DNA of 64,000 nucleotides from Hyposmocoma kahamanoa (Eukaryota > Arthropoda > Insecta > Lepidoptera > Cosmopterigidae): positions 6,308,427 through 6,372,426 of the forward strand of contig NW_020653993.1 in the NCBI RefSeq assembly GCF_003589595.1, read 5' to 3'. The notes below the pieces were generated by a model. The model saw only the letters and a list, made by a program, of their open reading frames with translations, was not told where the DNA came from and did no database searches. Of the stretch, positions 11,583 through 23,268 are shown one piece after another. The position numbers and the translations under genes are program-made. Each line of letters begins with the position of its first letter. The stretch's first letter is position 1.

Positions 11583-12318
11583 TTGTAACTATCACTCATA
11601 GGTTAATAAACGTTTTTGCCCGCTGCCGCTATATTTTTAAACCAACTCCACCTTTTTGTATAGTCAAAACTGAACTCTTAAGAGCTTATACAGCCTCAAG
11701 TAGCTTTGGTTGAATCCGCATAACAGTGGAAGTGTTGAATCAATCACTTAGAAAAAATATATAGTAAAATTGAGGACATACACTGATTAGTACCTGTGAA
11801 AACACGATGCCTAAAAATTTTCATATAGAAATAAACACAAACTTACGTCGAAATTTTACAAGGAAACCGCTGTATTCTACATATGCCAATGTATTTTTTT
11901 ATATCAAGTGAACTCATTGAGTAAACTAAATAGAACACGTATAGTATATGATATACATTTTCCAAATGGCTTTAATTTCGTTTATAAAAAATAAATTCTG
12001 AAATAAAGCCAGTGTCTCTGCCGCTCGACCCAAGCAAATTGAAACGATCATTAAATTATCCTATTTTCATCGTATATTTATAGAAAAAAAAATATTTTAA
12101 TAATGCAAGGGGCAAAACTTCAAATTAGTACTCCATAACTGTCGTCTTGTAGAAGAGTGACCTTACCAAATTGGTTGATTGAAGGAGCCAATAGAGCTAA
12201 TAATAAAAATAAAGAATTGTTAATAGAAATAACGGATTAATAATATAAATAAATAATTCATAATCGAATTAAAGAATTAATAATATAAATTAAGAATTAT
12301 CATTATTATCATTGTCAT
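11583..12318. other. Non-coding region
   Basis: AT-rich. 12180-12300 is low-complexity (AATAATATAAATAA-like). No gene. Confidence 0.45.
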
Positions 12319-12540
12319 TCGACGACCTCCGTGGTCGAGGGGCATGCACACCGGTTATCTTGGTGTCACTGTATCTGCGGTCCCAGGTTCGATCCCCGGC
12401 CGGATAAATGTAGAAAACTAACTTTTCTAAATTGTCTCGTGTTTGTGGTACCGCCGTTGTTTCTGATTTCCATAACACAAGTGCTTTAGTTACTTACTTT
12501 GGGATCAGAGCAAAACGTTTGTGATGTAGTCTAGTAATAT
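12319..12540 (+). repeat. SINE-2 copy 1 (tRNA-derived)
   Basis: Head GACGACCTCCGTGGTCGAGG and B box GGTTCGATCCCCGGCCGG, then a body with AATGTAGAAAACTAACTTTT, CTCGTGTTTGTGGTACCGCC and CATAACACAAGTGCTTTAG. The same body appears inverted at 45945-46110. Confidence 0.8.
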
Positions 12541-13691
12541 ATATAAAAACATTGTTTTTTTTTACTTTGTATTGTGTGTTAAATTCGTGTAAGGCAGTAT
12601 AGACACAGGTATAGGGAATAAGTTTATCATGAACACTTTCAATAATTACTTATAAACGCCGCTGCACATCCTAAGATATATAAAAATAGGATATGACGAC
12701 TTTCATTCAGATAGGGATTATCAAATACTTTTTTCTTTTCATTTTTTTTATACTTTTACCAAACTTTTGATTTAAAACTTGATTGAATCCTATAATAGAA
12801 CACGTTTATTTAAATTTCAGAATTCACGTGTCAATGACAAATGTTCGTTAGTTCGTTATTTTCAAAAGTTCTAATAATTTAGTAATTTTTTTTACGGAAT
12901 CTCTTCCATTTTAAATGGCGTTTCTGTTCGCAAGAGAAAATCCAACTGGTTTTCTGAATATTGTCGTTTTAGAATGAATATCTCGTATGTGATTTCTACG
13001 TGATTTTCCAGGACGAGAATAAAAAATGTTGTTTGAAATTTTTGTTGTTTTTGAAATTTTTGAAAGTTTTTGTTGGTGAAATTATACCTCTTTCAGATCA
13101 TATACTATATAACTTTAATAATGTATTTGAACAAGAAATTTACAAGTTTTTCTTCAACAAAAATCAGTAAAAACAAACTATTGAAAACGCGTATGCGAGG
13201 TTCTTACTCTAAAGCTACGATATGCCCGTGCAATTTAGAATTAAAAAGCTGCTTGTCCGCCTTAATATCTTCAAACAAACTAAAATCAGTTTTTATTTAT
13301 CCTTAAGTTTTTATTACAGAATGCGTTAGACCTCCAACTGGAACTGTTAAAAGAATCAAAACAGGTTTATAAGACGCCATTACGCATACTCGCATAACTA
13401 CAAACATACATATATCATACTATTAACTAATATAACCTGTGTTAGTTTCTACTGTTCTCATCTACATAACTCGACTACTGGTCATAGGTCACTTAAAATT
13501 TTTTGGTGACTATACTATATCATCATCTACTTATATATGTCCCATTGCAGAGCATGGGTCACCTTTGAGAGGAAAGAAAAGGGTTTAAGACTGAAGCTAG
13601 AGTTAAAAAGATGTAAGACAACCTCAGTGTCCAAACGGTTTGCAATCTGGCAGCCCCGGGATCGTTAGTTGAGAAATTAAGATTTCAAAAT
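12541..13691. other. Non-coding region
   Basis: AT-rich. A 78-codon frame at 13070-13306 has no recognised similarity and starts at a non-ATG codon. Confidence 0.4.
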
Positions 13692-13912
13692 TCGTTCTGT
13701 AGCGCGATAGCAAATGTGCGCAACGTGTTACATTGAAAACGCTTCGTTTTTGGTTTAGCCACAGACCAAGAAGGTTAGATGTATTTAAGCTTCTTGCCAT
13801 AGACCAATTTTACTTCCTTGGGTCTATCTTTGGTTTTTCTTTTGACAGTTAGCGCGATACGAAATGAACGCAACGTGCCACATTAGTAACGTTTCGTTTT
13901 TGGTTTAGTTTT
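13692..13912 (+). repeat. Direct duplication of a ~60-bp segment
   Basis: AGCGCGAT...CGCAACGTG..ACATT and CGTTTCGTTTTTGGTTTAG-like sequence occur twice, about 150 bp apart. Between them, CACAGACCAAGAAG and its partial inverse CTTCCTTGGGTCT could fold. Origin unknown. Confidence 0.6.
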
Positions 13913-13959
13913 AATGATTTCTGTTATTTTTTAAAAACATGGGAAAGTTAGTAGGTGTA

Positions 13960-14276
13960 GTGCACGTCCGGAACTCGGTTTTAGGGCCCACTGAAAATTA
14001 GCGACACAGCCTTTTCTCGGTGAAGACAATAGCTGAGTGGGATCCTGTTACATACGCCACAGCCGCACACATTCAATCTAAGTGTGTTGAATATTTAATG
14101 TCTGCTTTGTTGTTGTGTATGATTTTATTTTTAATTCTTTTTTTTCCTGTTATTTTATTTTAATTTTTTGTTTTAATTTAGCTTCATCTTTGTTTATTTT
14201 TATTTTATTACTGTGTATATTTTTGTTGTCGCGTAGTAATAAACGATTTCTATTCTATTCTATTCTATTCTAGTTA
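13960..14276 (+). mobile_element. Retroposon 3' end with (TTCTA)n tail
   Basis: A GC-richer head (ACGTCCGGAACTCGG) is followed by a T-rich 3' UTR, GTAGTAATAAACGATTTC, and a terminal tandem TTCTA repeat. The layout matches non-LTR elements that end in a short tandem repeat. 39049-39437 has the same layout with a CTTATT tail. Confidence 0.6.
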
Positions 14277-14317
14277 GTTTTTAAAGCAAAGCAAAGTTAG
14301 TTTTTAGTAGCAGTAGA

Positions 14318-14580
14318 GTTCCTTGTGAAAGAGTTCGTCCAGGGAAGTACTGCCACCTTACCTATTTCTGCCGCCAAGCAGTAATGTGAGCATTGCTGCT
14401 TTCCGGTTTTGAAGGGTAATGTGGTGGTGATATTACAGGCACATAGGGCTTTTCAACTTATGTCTTAGGATGACAGGCGCAGAGACAGTACACCTCTCGG
14501 TGGCACTGGACAGGCGTGTAGCTTACCATCAGGCGTACGACTTGTTTGTCTCGTCACTTGAAATTATATAAAAAAAAGTA
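14318..14580 (+). repeat. Repeat A copy 4
   Basis: Nearly complete, from AGTTCCTTGTGAAAGAGTTC to GACTTGTTTGTCTCGTCACT followed by an A-rich tail (TATATAAAAAAAAG). The A-rich 3' end favours a retroposed SINE over a TIR element. Confidence 0.85.
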
Positions 14581-15455
14581 AAAAAATTACGGTAAATACC
14601 TCGTTACCGTCTGTGAACGAATCACTTTCTACAACACTTTTAAAATGAAATAGAGTCTAGTTAGAAGTAAGCATCTAGTAGATAGGTACCTAATTGAAGA
14701 CGGATTACCAAACAGCCGTTTTATCCTTCACACATATTTAGAATGTTGCCTTACCGGTACCAGGTAGTTAGTGTTGCATATTCAGGACATTCTCGACGCG
14801 TTTTTAACTGACTTCAAAAACATACAGGTTCTCGATTGGACGCTCTGAATTTTACAGACTGTAGCAATGATAAAGGGCAGCTAGGATCGTGTAATTTGTG
14901 TATATTAAAAGAAGCAAGAAAATGTGACTAATAAAACTATTTTTTCGGGTCTCAATCGCAAATATGTGTTGTTTCAATAAAAAATATGAACACGATTTTT
15001 TGAAATGTTATAATTCAAGTACATACACATCAGACATGTACAAGTGTAGGACTTGTACATTTCTGACATCATATACCTAATCACGTACATGTCATGTTTG
15101 TACTACAGCAATTTGTACAACCTTCCATAGAGCCGCGCAACTTATCTGATAAAGAGCATGATATCATGTGTACACATGGATCCGCTGGTGCCTCATTCGT
15201 TTAGTTGTCCGTCTAGAGTGATAATTTTCGCAATGCGTCGCTATGCATTTTATACTTAGTGAGAATTACTACAACACACATCTGTGCAGGAAGTATCATT
15301 CAAATTGTTGTCTCTAGTCTGTTGTTTACCATGATAATATGATATCCTTCTCCCGATGCGCCCAGAGTGGTTTTTTTATTAATTTCAAGTGACAGGACGA
15401 ACAAGACGTGCGCGTATCCTGGTTATGTACTCGATGCTCTATCTGTAACAGTTTT
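14581..15455. other. Non-coding region
   Basis: No gene. 15378-15420 resembles the 3' end of repeat A (AAGTGACAGGACGAACAAGA), a small fragment. Confidence 0.45.
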
Positions 15456-15698
15456 TTTTATAGTATTATGTGACGGGACGAACGAGTCGTGCGCCTGCTG
15501 GTAAGCTACACGCCTGTCCATAACAGACCTGAGGGACACTACCACTGCACTCGTCACTATGCGGCATAAGTTGTCAAGTCTCTTGTGCCTGTAATTTGAA
15601 AACCGAAACGCAGTAATGCTAACATTACTGCTTGGCGGCAGAAATAGGTAAGGTGGCAGTACTACCCTGGACGAACTCTTTCACAACGAGCTCTACTT
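15456..15698 (-). repeat. Repeat A copy 5
   Basis: Reverse orientation: T-rich end, GTGACGGGACGAACGAGTCG, hairpin GCAGTAATGCTAACATTACT, GGCGGCAGAAATAGG, CTGGACGAACTCTTTCACAA. It lies head-to-tail with copy 6. Confidence 0.85.
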
Positions 15699-15701
15699 AT
15701 G

Positions 15702-15935
15702 CTGCAGTTGCAGTGCTACTCACCTCTATAAATCTGAGAGACTAGTCAGAGATCTGAAGTGCACTTCCACTCCGCCCGTCACTCTCAGACATATAGTTGA
15801 CAAGTTTCTTATACCCGTAGTTTTACCATTGCCATTAAAAATCGGAACGCAGTAATGCTGCCATAACTGTTTCGCGGCAGAAATAGGCAAGGTGGCAGCA
15901 CTTCCCTGGACGAACACTTTCACAAGGAGCTCGTT
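15702..15935 (-). repeat. Repeat A copy 6
   Basis: Same orientation as copy 5 and immediately next to it. The order TCTGAGAG, CTCCGCCCGTCACTCTCAG, GCAGTAATGCTGCCATAACT, CTGGACGAACACTTTCACAA is kept. The small hairpin has lost pairing at one arm. Confidence 0.85.
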
Positions 15936-17211
15936 TTCACGGTTTAACGCTACATGGTCACGGGTTGACTGGCAAGCAGCAGTTTACAGGATTAAGGACA
16001 GACATGTATCTGCCTAGATAGAAACCATAAAAGTCTCAAAATCTAACTTGAAACGTGTTGTGAATATTCTTTTAAACAAGCAATTAAACACGTATTCAAA
16101 CCGAACCGATCCATACGTATTATAACCATACTTATTATTACACTCCTGATAACCAGATTGAATATATCTTGAAAAGGGCTAAGTTAACGTACTCCGAATA
16201 ATAGATGGTCTTAATGGTTGGATGGAAACACTTTTGTTCATTCACAATACTCCGTTCTCAACCGGTCTTTGGGATATTTATGCCAAAACCTTCGCGTGTA
16301 CGTAAGTTCTACTGGCTCAACAATGAAACTGGAGTAACAGAATATCTGAATTAAAAAATTAGATACGCGATACATAAATAATTACATACATAAATGTATT
16401 AATCGCACAATAATGTCAAAAGAATTATAGATATACTTTGCTAGTAAGAGATTTAACCTTTAAATTTAATAAAATTGTAATGGAAAACATGTTTACCAAC
16501 GTTGCTGCATGTCGCCTTGACCCAAGAGGCAAGACATAGAACGTGCTATAAATTGCCTGCCAAGTACCTGTGCCTTTATTTGGTATGCGTGATGGGTATA
16601 TTTTTTGTGACGAGAATCGAAAATACCTTGGGTTACTACGCTGTAGCAACCCAAGTGTATATTATACGTCTGAGACTTCGTACAGGTGTCCTGCAAGGAC
16701 ATGATTTTCGGCCAGAGTTCTTTTGACTTGTCGCGGTGGTGTGAAGTTCTTCTAATATCAATATGAAGATCAATATAATAAATTTAGTATAAGCACCACG
16801 CCATTTAGGGCCCATAATATTTTTATTGCTGAGCTGATTATCCTGTACTGTGCTCATATGTCTCCTTAGTGTAGATGTTCTCCAGGGAAAGGTTGTGAGG
16901 CAATAGTTCTAGTATGTTTGCTTGTTAACGGGGTTACTACATAGAGTTGTTAAGAAACTCATCTGACACGCTATTAACTGGAAAAGTAAGGGACAATTAA
17001 TGTTCTTAGCCTTGGGCTTTGTATGTCAGCATACTCAAGTAGGTTATCGCTTGTTTAAAGTGTTAATTCGAATAATCTCCCAGTTTTTATGGAACCATAA
17101 ATATTAATTTTGGCTGGAATTAGCCACCGCTTCGTATATAAACTTGTGACCAAAAATTTTCTCGATAAATCGTCGTCGATCGTTAATGTTAAAGCAAAAA
17201 CCAATTTTCTT
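15936..17211. other. Non-coding region with a small hairpin
   Basis: No gene. At 16629-16657, CTTGGGTTACTAC pairs with GTAGCAACCCAAG across a 3-nt loop with one mismatch. Confidence 0.45.
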
Positions 17212-17345
17212 GAAATAAGTACATATTGTCGCCTTACTTTCTCAAACTCGTATCGTAAAGCACAAGTTACTGAAATGCAAAAAATGGATTGTATATACAA
17301 ATTTTGCAGGCTGATTTCACATCACATGTCCTCCATATTTACTCA
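17212..17345 (+). repeat. Repeat D copy 1
   Basis: Contains TATTGTCGCCTTACTTTCTC, AAACTCGTAT and GCAAAAAATGGATTGTATAT. The same run occurs on the minus strand at 41035-41170. It is a dispersed repeat of unknown class. Confidence 0.65.
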
Positions 17346-19477
17346 CTGGCTTTTACCTATTCTTAAAGTAACGCATCCAAATTAACACACTGGATAAGAA
17401 ATTTAAAATAAATGGAAAGTTTTGCCATCTCCCCAATATCACTCTTCATAAGATACGATTTTGTCAAAGTAAGGTATCGATATTTAAATATTCTGGTAAC
17501 GTGTACTTGGATGACAACAATGCAGACTCGAATATCGTTTTTTTTTATTCAATTTCCCATTTTGTTGAGGACACAACATCCTGGTCAAAGACAACTATAA
17601 AAATCTGCCACGAAAAACAACAATGGCGATAACAATGTTATTTTGATAACAATCAAAAGCGGGTAAGACTTCCTCAATCAAGATGCTCAAGTTATATTAT
17701 CAAGTAAACGCCGATCATTACTTGTATTAAATATTTTTTTTGTATCGTATAAAAAGAAACACCTATTTTGTGTTATAAAAATAGTTTCTCAATACAGGCG
17801 ATATTACGTTAAGCTGACCTTGGTACAAAACGTTATCTAGATTAAATATTTGTTCATTTTGCGTCTTCAGTAATTTGTATCAAATTCATAGTAACCTTCT
17901 ACAAGTTTCTTTTAAAATATTTGCCGATGGCGATGCGTATGGCCAATTGTGACATCTACGCGATTTGCATTTTCAATACCATTCATTAGCTCATCGTCCG
18001 TGCAAGTGCGTCTGTGCACTTCCATAGCAATGTTTATTTTCAAAGTTATCAAGTACTTTGAAATGAAACATTGCCCAGATAAAGACCAATAAGTCTCATT
18101 TAGCTCGATGTATCGATATTCCAAAATTAACGTAACGACATACGGATCAATTTTCAAGAATTTTGGACAGAATGTGTCACCCTGTGCCCCTTTGTATCTG
18201 TGGTATACAGACAGGACAGTAAAAAGTTAATTTAAATACAATCCCTGTCTAACTTGAATCAGACAAGTAGTGAGTTTAGGATGCATAAGTACTATAGTAA
18301 ATTCCTCTATAGATAATGCTTATGACATACGTGAATCATAACTAAATTCCATGTAGCTAGTAAAAAAGACTTGCGGTTAGTCGTAGGTAGAATATTTAAT
18401 GCGTTTCGACATAACTTTATAAGTTTGTATAAGCTGAAGGTAGTTGTACAGATATTACCTAGTGAAGGTCATTGGGTGTTACTAGAAGATGATAGACTAA
18501 AACCGTAGGCTGTTAAGTTAGGCTGCTTTATTTCTCTAATATTAAATACTTGGAACGCCATGTTTACTAAATGTATATGCTCATTTAGAATGCAGATTCT
18601 CCAACATATTAAAAAATATTATGAATAGTTCTAGTGCCCATAAGTGTCAGTCAGGCGTAAAAATTTAATTCCAAATCGTGATCGTGAGCTAAATTGCGTG
18701 AGTAACTTAGCCTTATTATGGTACCTAACAGTATGTTACATGATACGTTTTGTAAATTTTCGCTTTTTCAACAGGCAGCTTGCCCCAAAAAGAACTACAA
18801 ATACCTATATAAATTTAAGTTGTTTATGAAGAATTTAAAAGCACCCACATACGTACCATAGCTACAGAATATTGTCTAATGTAAAACAAAGCCAAATTAA
18901 ACAAATGAAAATAATTTATAATATATGGGTTTATTTATGATTTTTGACAGAAATCTCAATGCATTTCTGCAGTAATATATGCTGACCCAATGGTCAGTAA
19001 TTTATAATTCAATAATTATAACATTGTCAATCTAAGATTTTAGTAATGAGAGTATACGAAACATAATGATTAAGTATTATTAAACACGCTTGATAAACAT
19101 TGAGGATGTGATATTAAATATTGAAATTATTAAATGCAAACACGATTCATGTAAGGCATTAGACAAAGTGAATATCGCCGTTTAGTCAATTTACTGGCGA
19201 TTTACAATCGTTCTCCACGACCTCAAGGTTTGCATGCATCTATGTCATCAATCCACTCGGTATTGGTGGAATTCGAATTATTGCTAGTGGACGGACGCAC
19301 GATTGGATACAGCGTACTGCAAGGTCGTGCGCTCGGTCTTACGTTGTGCCTGTTTCATGAAGTTTAGATTTCTCTTAAGTTGGATACTAAATGTTCTTGC
19401 AAAGATGTGTTCTTGCAAAGTCAAAGACATTTCAAGAATATATAGTAGTTATTATCTTAGTTTAATTAAAACCTTTG
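17346..19477. other. Non-coding region
   Basis: AT-rich. The open frames at 17412-17600, 17912-18157 and 18644-18829 have no recognised similarity or splice support. Confidence 0.4.
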
Positions 19478-20720
19478 TAGGAAATGAAACTATTTTTCTG
19501 GATATAAATCGCGTATATTTGTTTTTTCAAACAAACCGGCATTTCGGGCCCTTTACACGTCTCATGGTCACGGTTGACCGACTGTACCACCTCAGTCAAC
19601 TGACTGAGGTGGTACAGTCAGCAACAAGTTATGTCTAATATTAATGCAAACCACCCTATTTTTTCACTGTAGTTACAAAAGTAATTAATTAAATACCTAA
19701 TTTTTTATTTTACAAAGAAACATTCCAATTTACGCTACGTTACGTTTTACAAATTATTTTATTGAATGAATTTTTATTAAGTTCAATTTATTATTAATTA
19801 ATAATAGAAACTAATTTAATATGTTTTAATAAATTAACATGTTTTAATAAATTAAAACATGTTAATTAGTACTGCAGGGATTTTTCATCAGAGAAAATAC
19901 AGGATCCCAAACTGGTGGTACGGAGAAACCATCTTCCCTGTTGAAATTAGGGTGTTTTTTTTTAATTTCAATGGCCTCTCGCAGCATCCTGGGTAGATAA
20001 CGGGCTTCTTTTGCAAGGACCTGGGGTTTGTCAAACTTCATTGAATGTGTAGGTTTATTCATGACATGCTCGCAGACTGCTGACTTGTTTACGCGACGGT
20101 GTTTGACATCAGCTATATGTTCTTTATATATATACTTCGCTTTGTTTGTCCAATATAAGTCAACCTTGTAAACTCCTGCATCCTGTAAGGGGATGTTACA
20201 TTTCACGGGTCTCAGGATCTGAGAAATCTTCCTCAGGGGCTTGAATTAGGTCTTAATAGATGCACGCCTGAGGATTCTTCCGATCTTGTCTGTAAAACCT
20301 TTCACGTAAGGTAAAATGGCAGGTCTTCGCTTGACTGTTGGTGGTTTCACACGGGGCCTGCAGCATAGGCGTGGAATCTTCAACTTATTCGCATGTAGCA
20401 CTTGCTTTATATGCTGACGTTCCCCTGCCAGATGCTTACAGTCGCAGACACCGTGTGCTCTCTGAAACAAAGATTTGCCCACGGTAGCTAACTGGCTAGG
20501 ATGGTGATGGGAATTACCATTGAGGTACTTATCTGTATAGGTTTTCTTTCAAAATACGGTATGGCCTAAGGGGTTATTAGGATTTCTTTTAATTAAAACA
20601 TCTAATTCACAATCACAATTCTCTTGTTCCATAGTAAATTGGATCTTAATACTAAAAGAATTAAGATGGTCCAAGAAAGAAGGTATGCTGTCTTTAGGTA
20701 AAGTTGTATTGTATGTAGTA
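19478..20720 (-). mobile_element. Penelope-like retroelement, copy 1 (decayed)
   Basis: Read on the minus strand from 20720: end of the reverse transcriptase (FLDHLNSFSIKIQFTMEQEN, then GHTVF-stop-KKTYTDKYL and NGNSHHHPSQLAT), a linker (PYVKGFTDKIGRILRRASIK), and a GIY-YIG endonuclease region starting DAGVYKVD with EHIADVKHRRVNKSAVCEHV and ending PPVWDPVFSLMKNPC. RT plus C-terminal GIY-YIG is the diagnostic layout of Penelope-like elements. An in-frame TGA after HTVF, a stop after RRASIKT, and loss of the nuclease segment between GVYKVD and EHIADV show it is dead. The 3' tail follows at 19478-19860. Confidence 0.9.
19580..19619. repeat. Perfect 19-bp inverted repeat in a Penelope tail
   Basis: GACTGTACCACCTCAGTCA and its exact complement are separated by AC. 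Other tails in the window have only one arm (GACTGAGGTGGTACAGTC), so this arm was duplicated in inverted orientation. Confidence 0.9.
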
Positions 20721-21821
20721 GATTGTAATTATATAATCAGCCATTATTTTTCAAAGCACTGTAAATTTTATTCCAAAAAACATTTAATATGATATTTTTA
20801 CGATATTGTATATTTAGCTTTTATTAGTTAAGCTAATAAATAGCTAGCTATTTATAACGTCCTTCTAATTTTTCTGCGCCCCCACACCACAACGTTTTGC
20901 TGATTTTAATTTACGTAATCTACTAACACTTCACGTATATGAATTGCTCGGTGGCTTAGCAGTCAAACACTTAAAGGCTTACAAGAAGATACCTGGCTGT
21001 ATAACTATATACCTACCTAGATTTTTGGTACTCCGGTAGACCTGCTGTAGATATTTTAAGTTTGAGACCAAGTAATTGGTATTGCTGATTGCGATTGTCT
21101 GATCCTCAAACTCTTTCTTAGGGATGATAGTGGCACATATATGAGCTTAAACGATCTGGCATATTTAAAATAGTACCATCTACTATTTACGCATTGATTT
21201 TCTTTTATCTACTCACTACAGGACACATTACATGCAACCTCAAAATACCGACGACACGATGCTTATTTTTATAGTACCTACAATATTCTCAGGTTGTCAC
21301 GTACCCATTGTGATGTCAAATGATGTCATTCCTATGCCGCCGATGTTGTCTTAGCGAGGCGTTTGTTTTGTTTCAACTTACACTTATTGGTTTTGAATTC
21401 AGTTTATGATAGTTTTACCTTTACACAGAACTGTACGCTCTAGTCAAAATCGACAAGTTCCATGGCCAAGATAACAGATCATCGAGGTGTCCTACAAGAT
21501 TTCTTCAAATCTTGCTTGTTTTTTGTTTTCGTTCATTACAGTTTTTCCTTAAATACGACCTCATCCATTCACAAGTCCAAGGTTTCTACGATTAGTCAAC
21601 GTTACAATTAAACAATCGCTACAGTTAATTGCTTGCTTGTGCCACTGACACTTTTTGTTGACCATTCGTTGTTTATGTTCAACCATTTATGTACAACCAA
21701 ACCGAAAGTCATTTATTCCATCTAAAATCTTTAGCTTCAAGAAGGTCTTTATCCTAGCTCCATTGATTGGTGAAATATTTTTGTTTTACTGGAAGGATAA
21801 TATCATGTAAGTTTTTATAAT
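20721..21821. other. Non-coding region
   Basis: No gene seen. A tRNA-like fragment (GGTGGCTTAGCAGTCAAAC) near 20950 lacks a B box. Confidence 0.4.
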
Positions 21822-22020
21822 CGCAAAGATTTGTGGGGCACTGCACCCGCCACCCTGACACATAAGTTGACAAGTCCCATGTGCCTGTAATTTCACCAGC
21901 ACCCTTAGCCTTCAACACCGGAACACAGTAATGCTGACATTACCTACTGCTTGGCGGCAGAAATAGGTAAGGTGACAGTACTTCCCGGACGAACTCTTTC
22001 ACAAGGAGCTCCACTGCTAC
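21822..22020 (-). repeat. Repeat A copy 7
   Basis: Lacks the A-rich end. It has CACATAAGTTGACAAGTCCC, GGAACACAGTAATGCTGACA (arm interrupted by a short insertion), CTTGGCGGCAGAAATAGG and GACGAACTCTTTCACAAGGA. Confidence 0.85.
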
Positions 22021-22717
22021 TAAAATTTACTGTATTTGGTACATTAGAACCGTCCTGCATATTTTTCCACTGCATCTTGCAGTGTGAAGAAACTGGAAAA
22101 ATTGGAAGTTTCTTCTACCCGAAGATCATTTAATTACTTCCATCGTATTTTATTTTATATAGTTCATTTAACATAACATACGGTACCCATGTACGGTCAC
22201 GTTTGAGATTTGTTGTTTCTAGGGATGTTAAGGCGTAAAATCGAATGAAAAAAATCGATTTAAATATCTTATCGAGGTAATTTGTAACGAAGAGAGAATC
22301 GATTTAGGGACAATAATTTAAGAACAAATAATTAACAAAAGAAGGATTCGATTATTAAGTTACTAAAAACTACGTAACAAATAAAGAAAAATCAACAACA
22401 AAGCATAAAATCAACAGCAACGAATCGAAATTTGTATAACTACTCCAAAATTAAACGAACTAACTTAGCTTAGATCACGTAGTTGTACGCATGCAACTAT
22501 TACTATACTTACTTCTTCTTCTTCTTCTTATGTGCTCTTCACTGATGGAACTAAGATTATGGTCTATGGTAATGATGGAAGGCACAAGGTCAACCGAAGA
22601 CAAGGAGACCGTTTTGTGCAGTGTTGCATTAAAGAGAAAGTGAGCTGTGGCGGGGGTTCATCAAGTACTTTTGTTTTACATTGATCAACACAAACACATT
22701 TTGTCTCACATAAAATG
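22021..22717. other. Non-coding region
   Basis: No gene. A short (CTT)n run lies at 22512-22529. Confidence 0.45.
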
Positions 22718-22909
22718 CTAAGATAACCCTCTCATGGAACAACTTCGACACTGTTCACCTCCTCCGCGTAAACTCCAATTTGGGAACATTTCAATTCGCC
22801 TCGCACTGTCACCACTTATTGCGTAAAGTCGCACCATCTCAGTTAATTCGACGTTAGAATAAATATCCATTTTGCAGGCGAGTGCCCGTTCGGGCGAGCG
22901 GAAGTACAA
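22718..22909 (-). pseudogene. DUF4817-like helix-turn-helix fragment
   Basis: A 63-codon frame with MDIYSNVELTEMVRLYAISG, then SARRIEMFPN. The pattern 'YSN.E...M...Y......AR...FPN' is that of the DUF4817 helix-turn-helix found in arthropods, usually at the N-terminus of transposase-type proteins. The spacing between SARR and FPN is shorter than in intact domains, and no catalytic domain follows on this strand, so I take it as a transposon-derived remnant. Confidence 0.5.
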
Positions 22910-23160
22910 ATAATTTACGTGTCTTCGCTAGGCCAAGGTAGCGCATGCACTATCTCTGCAAACAGTGCCGACCTGTGCTTTGCTTTTCGCCGCCGTGCAC
23001 ATTTCGATAAGTAATGTTATTCACAAGTAGTAGTTTATAAAAAAAAATATATATTTTGTAAAGTTTAAGGTCATTAGTTTATTATTTTTTTGGGTTAAAT
23101 ATCAGGAATATAACGCTATAGCTAAGCGATTTATAATATTAGATATATATTATAAAAATA

Positions 23161-23201
<41 letters not shown>

Positions 23202-23202
23202 A
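22910..23202. repeat. AT-dinucleotide-rich stretch
   Basis: Ends in a near-pure (AT)n run around 23163-23200, next to a LINE fragment. Confidence 0.8.
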
Positions 23203-23268
23203 GGCCCAGGCTCTTCTCGGTGTAGCCTCCTCCATTCCTCACGGTTCATAGCCAGCTTCTTGACTTCT
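23203..23268 (-). pseudogene. LINE ORF C-terminal fragment (RTE-like)
   Basis: The minus strand reads KKLAMNREEWRRLHREEPG, similar to the end of RTE-type ORF2 proteins. Only about 20 codons remain. Confidence 0.45.
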
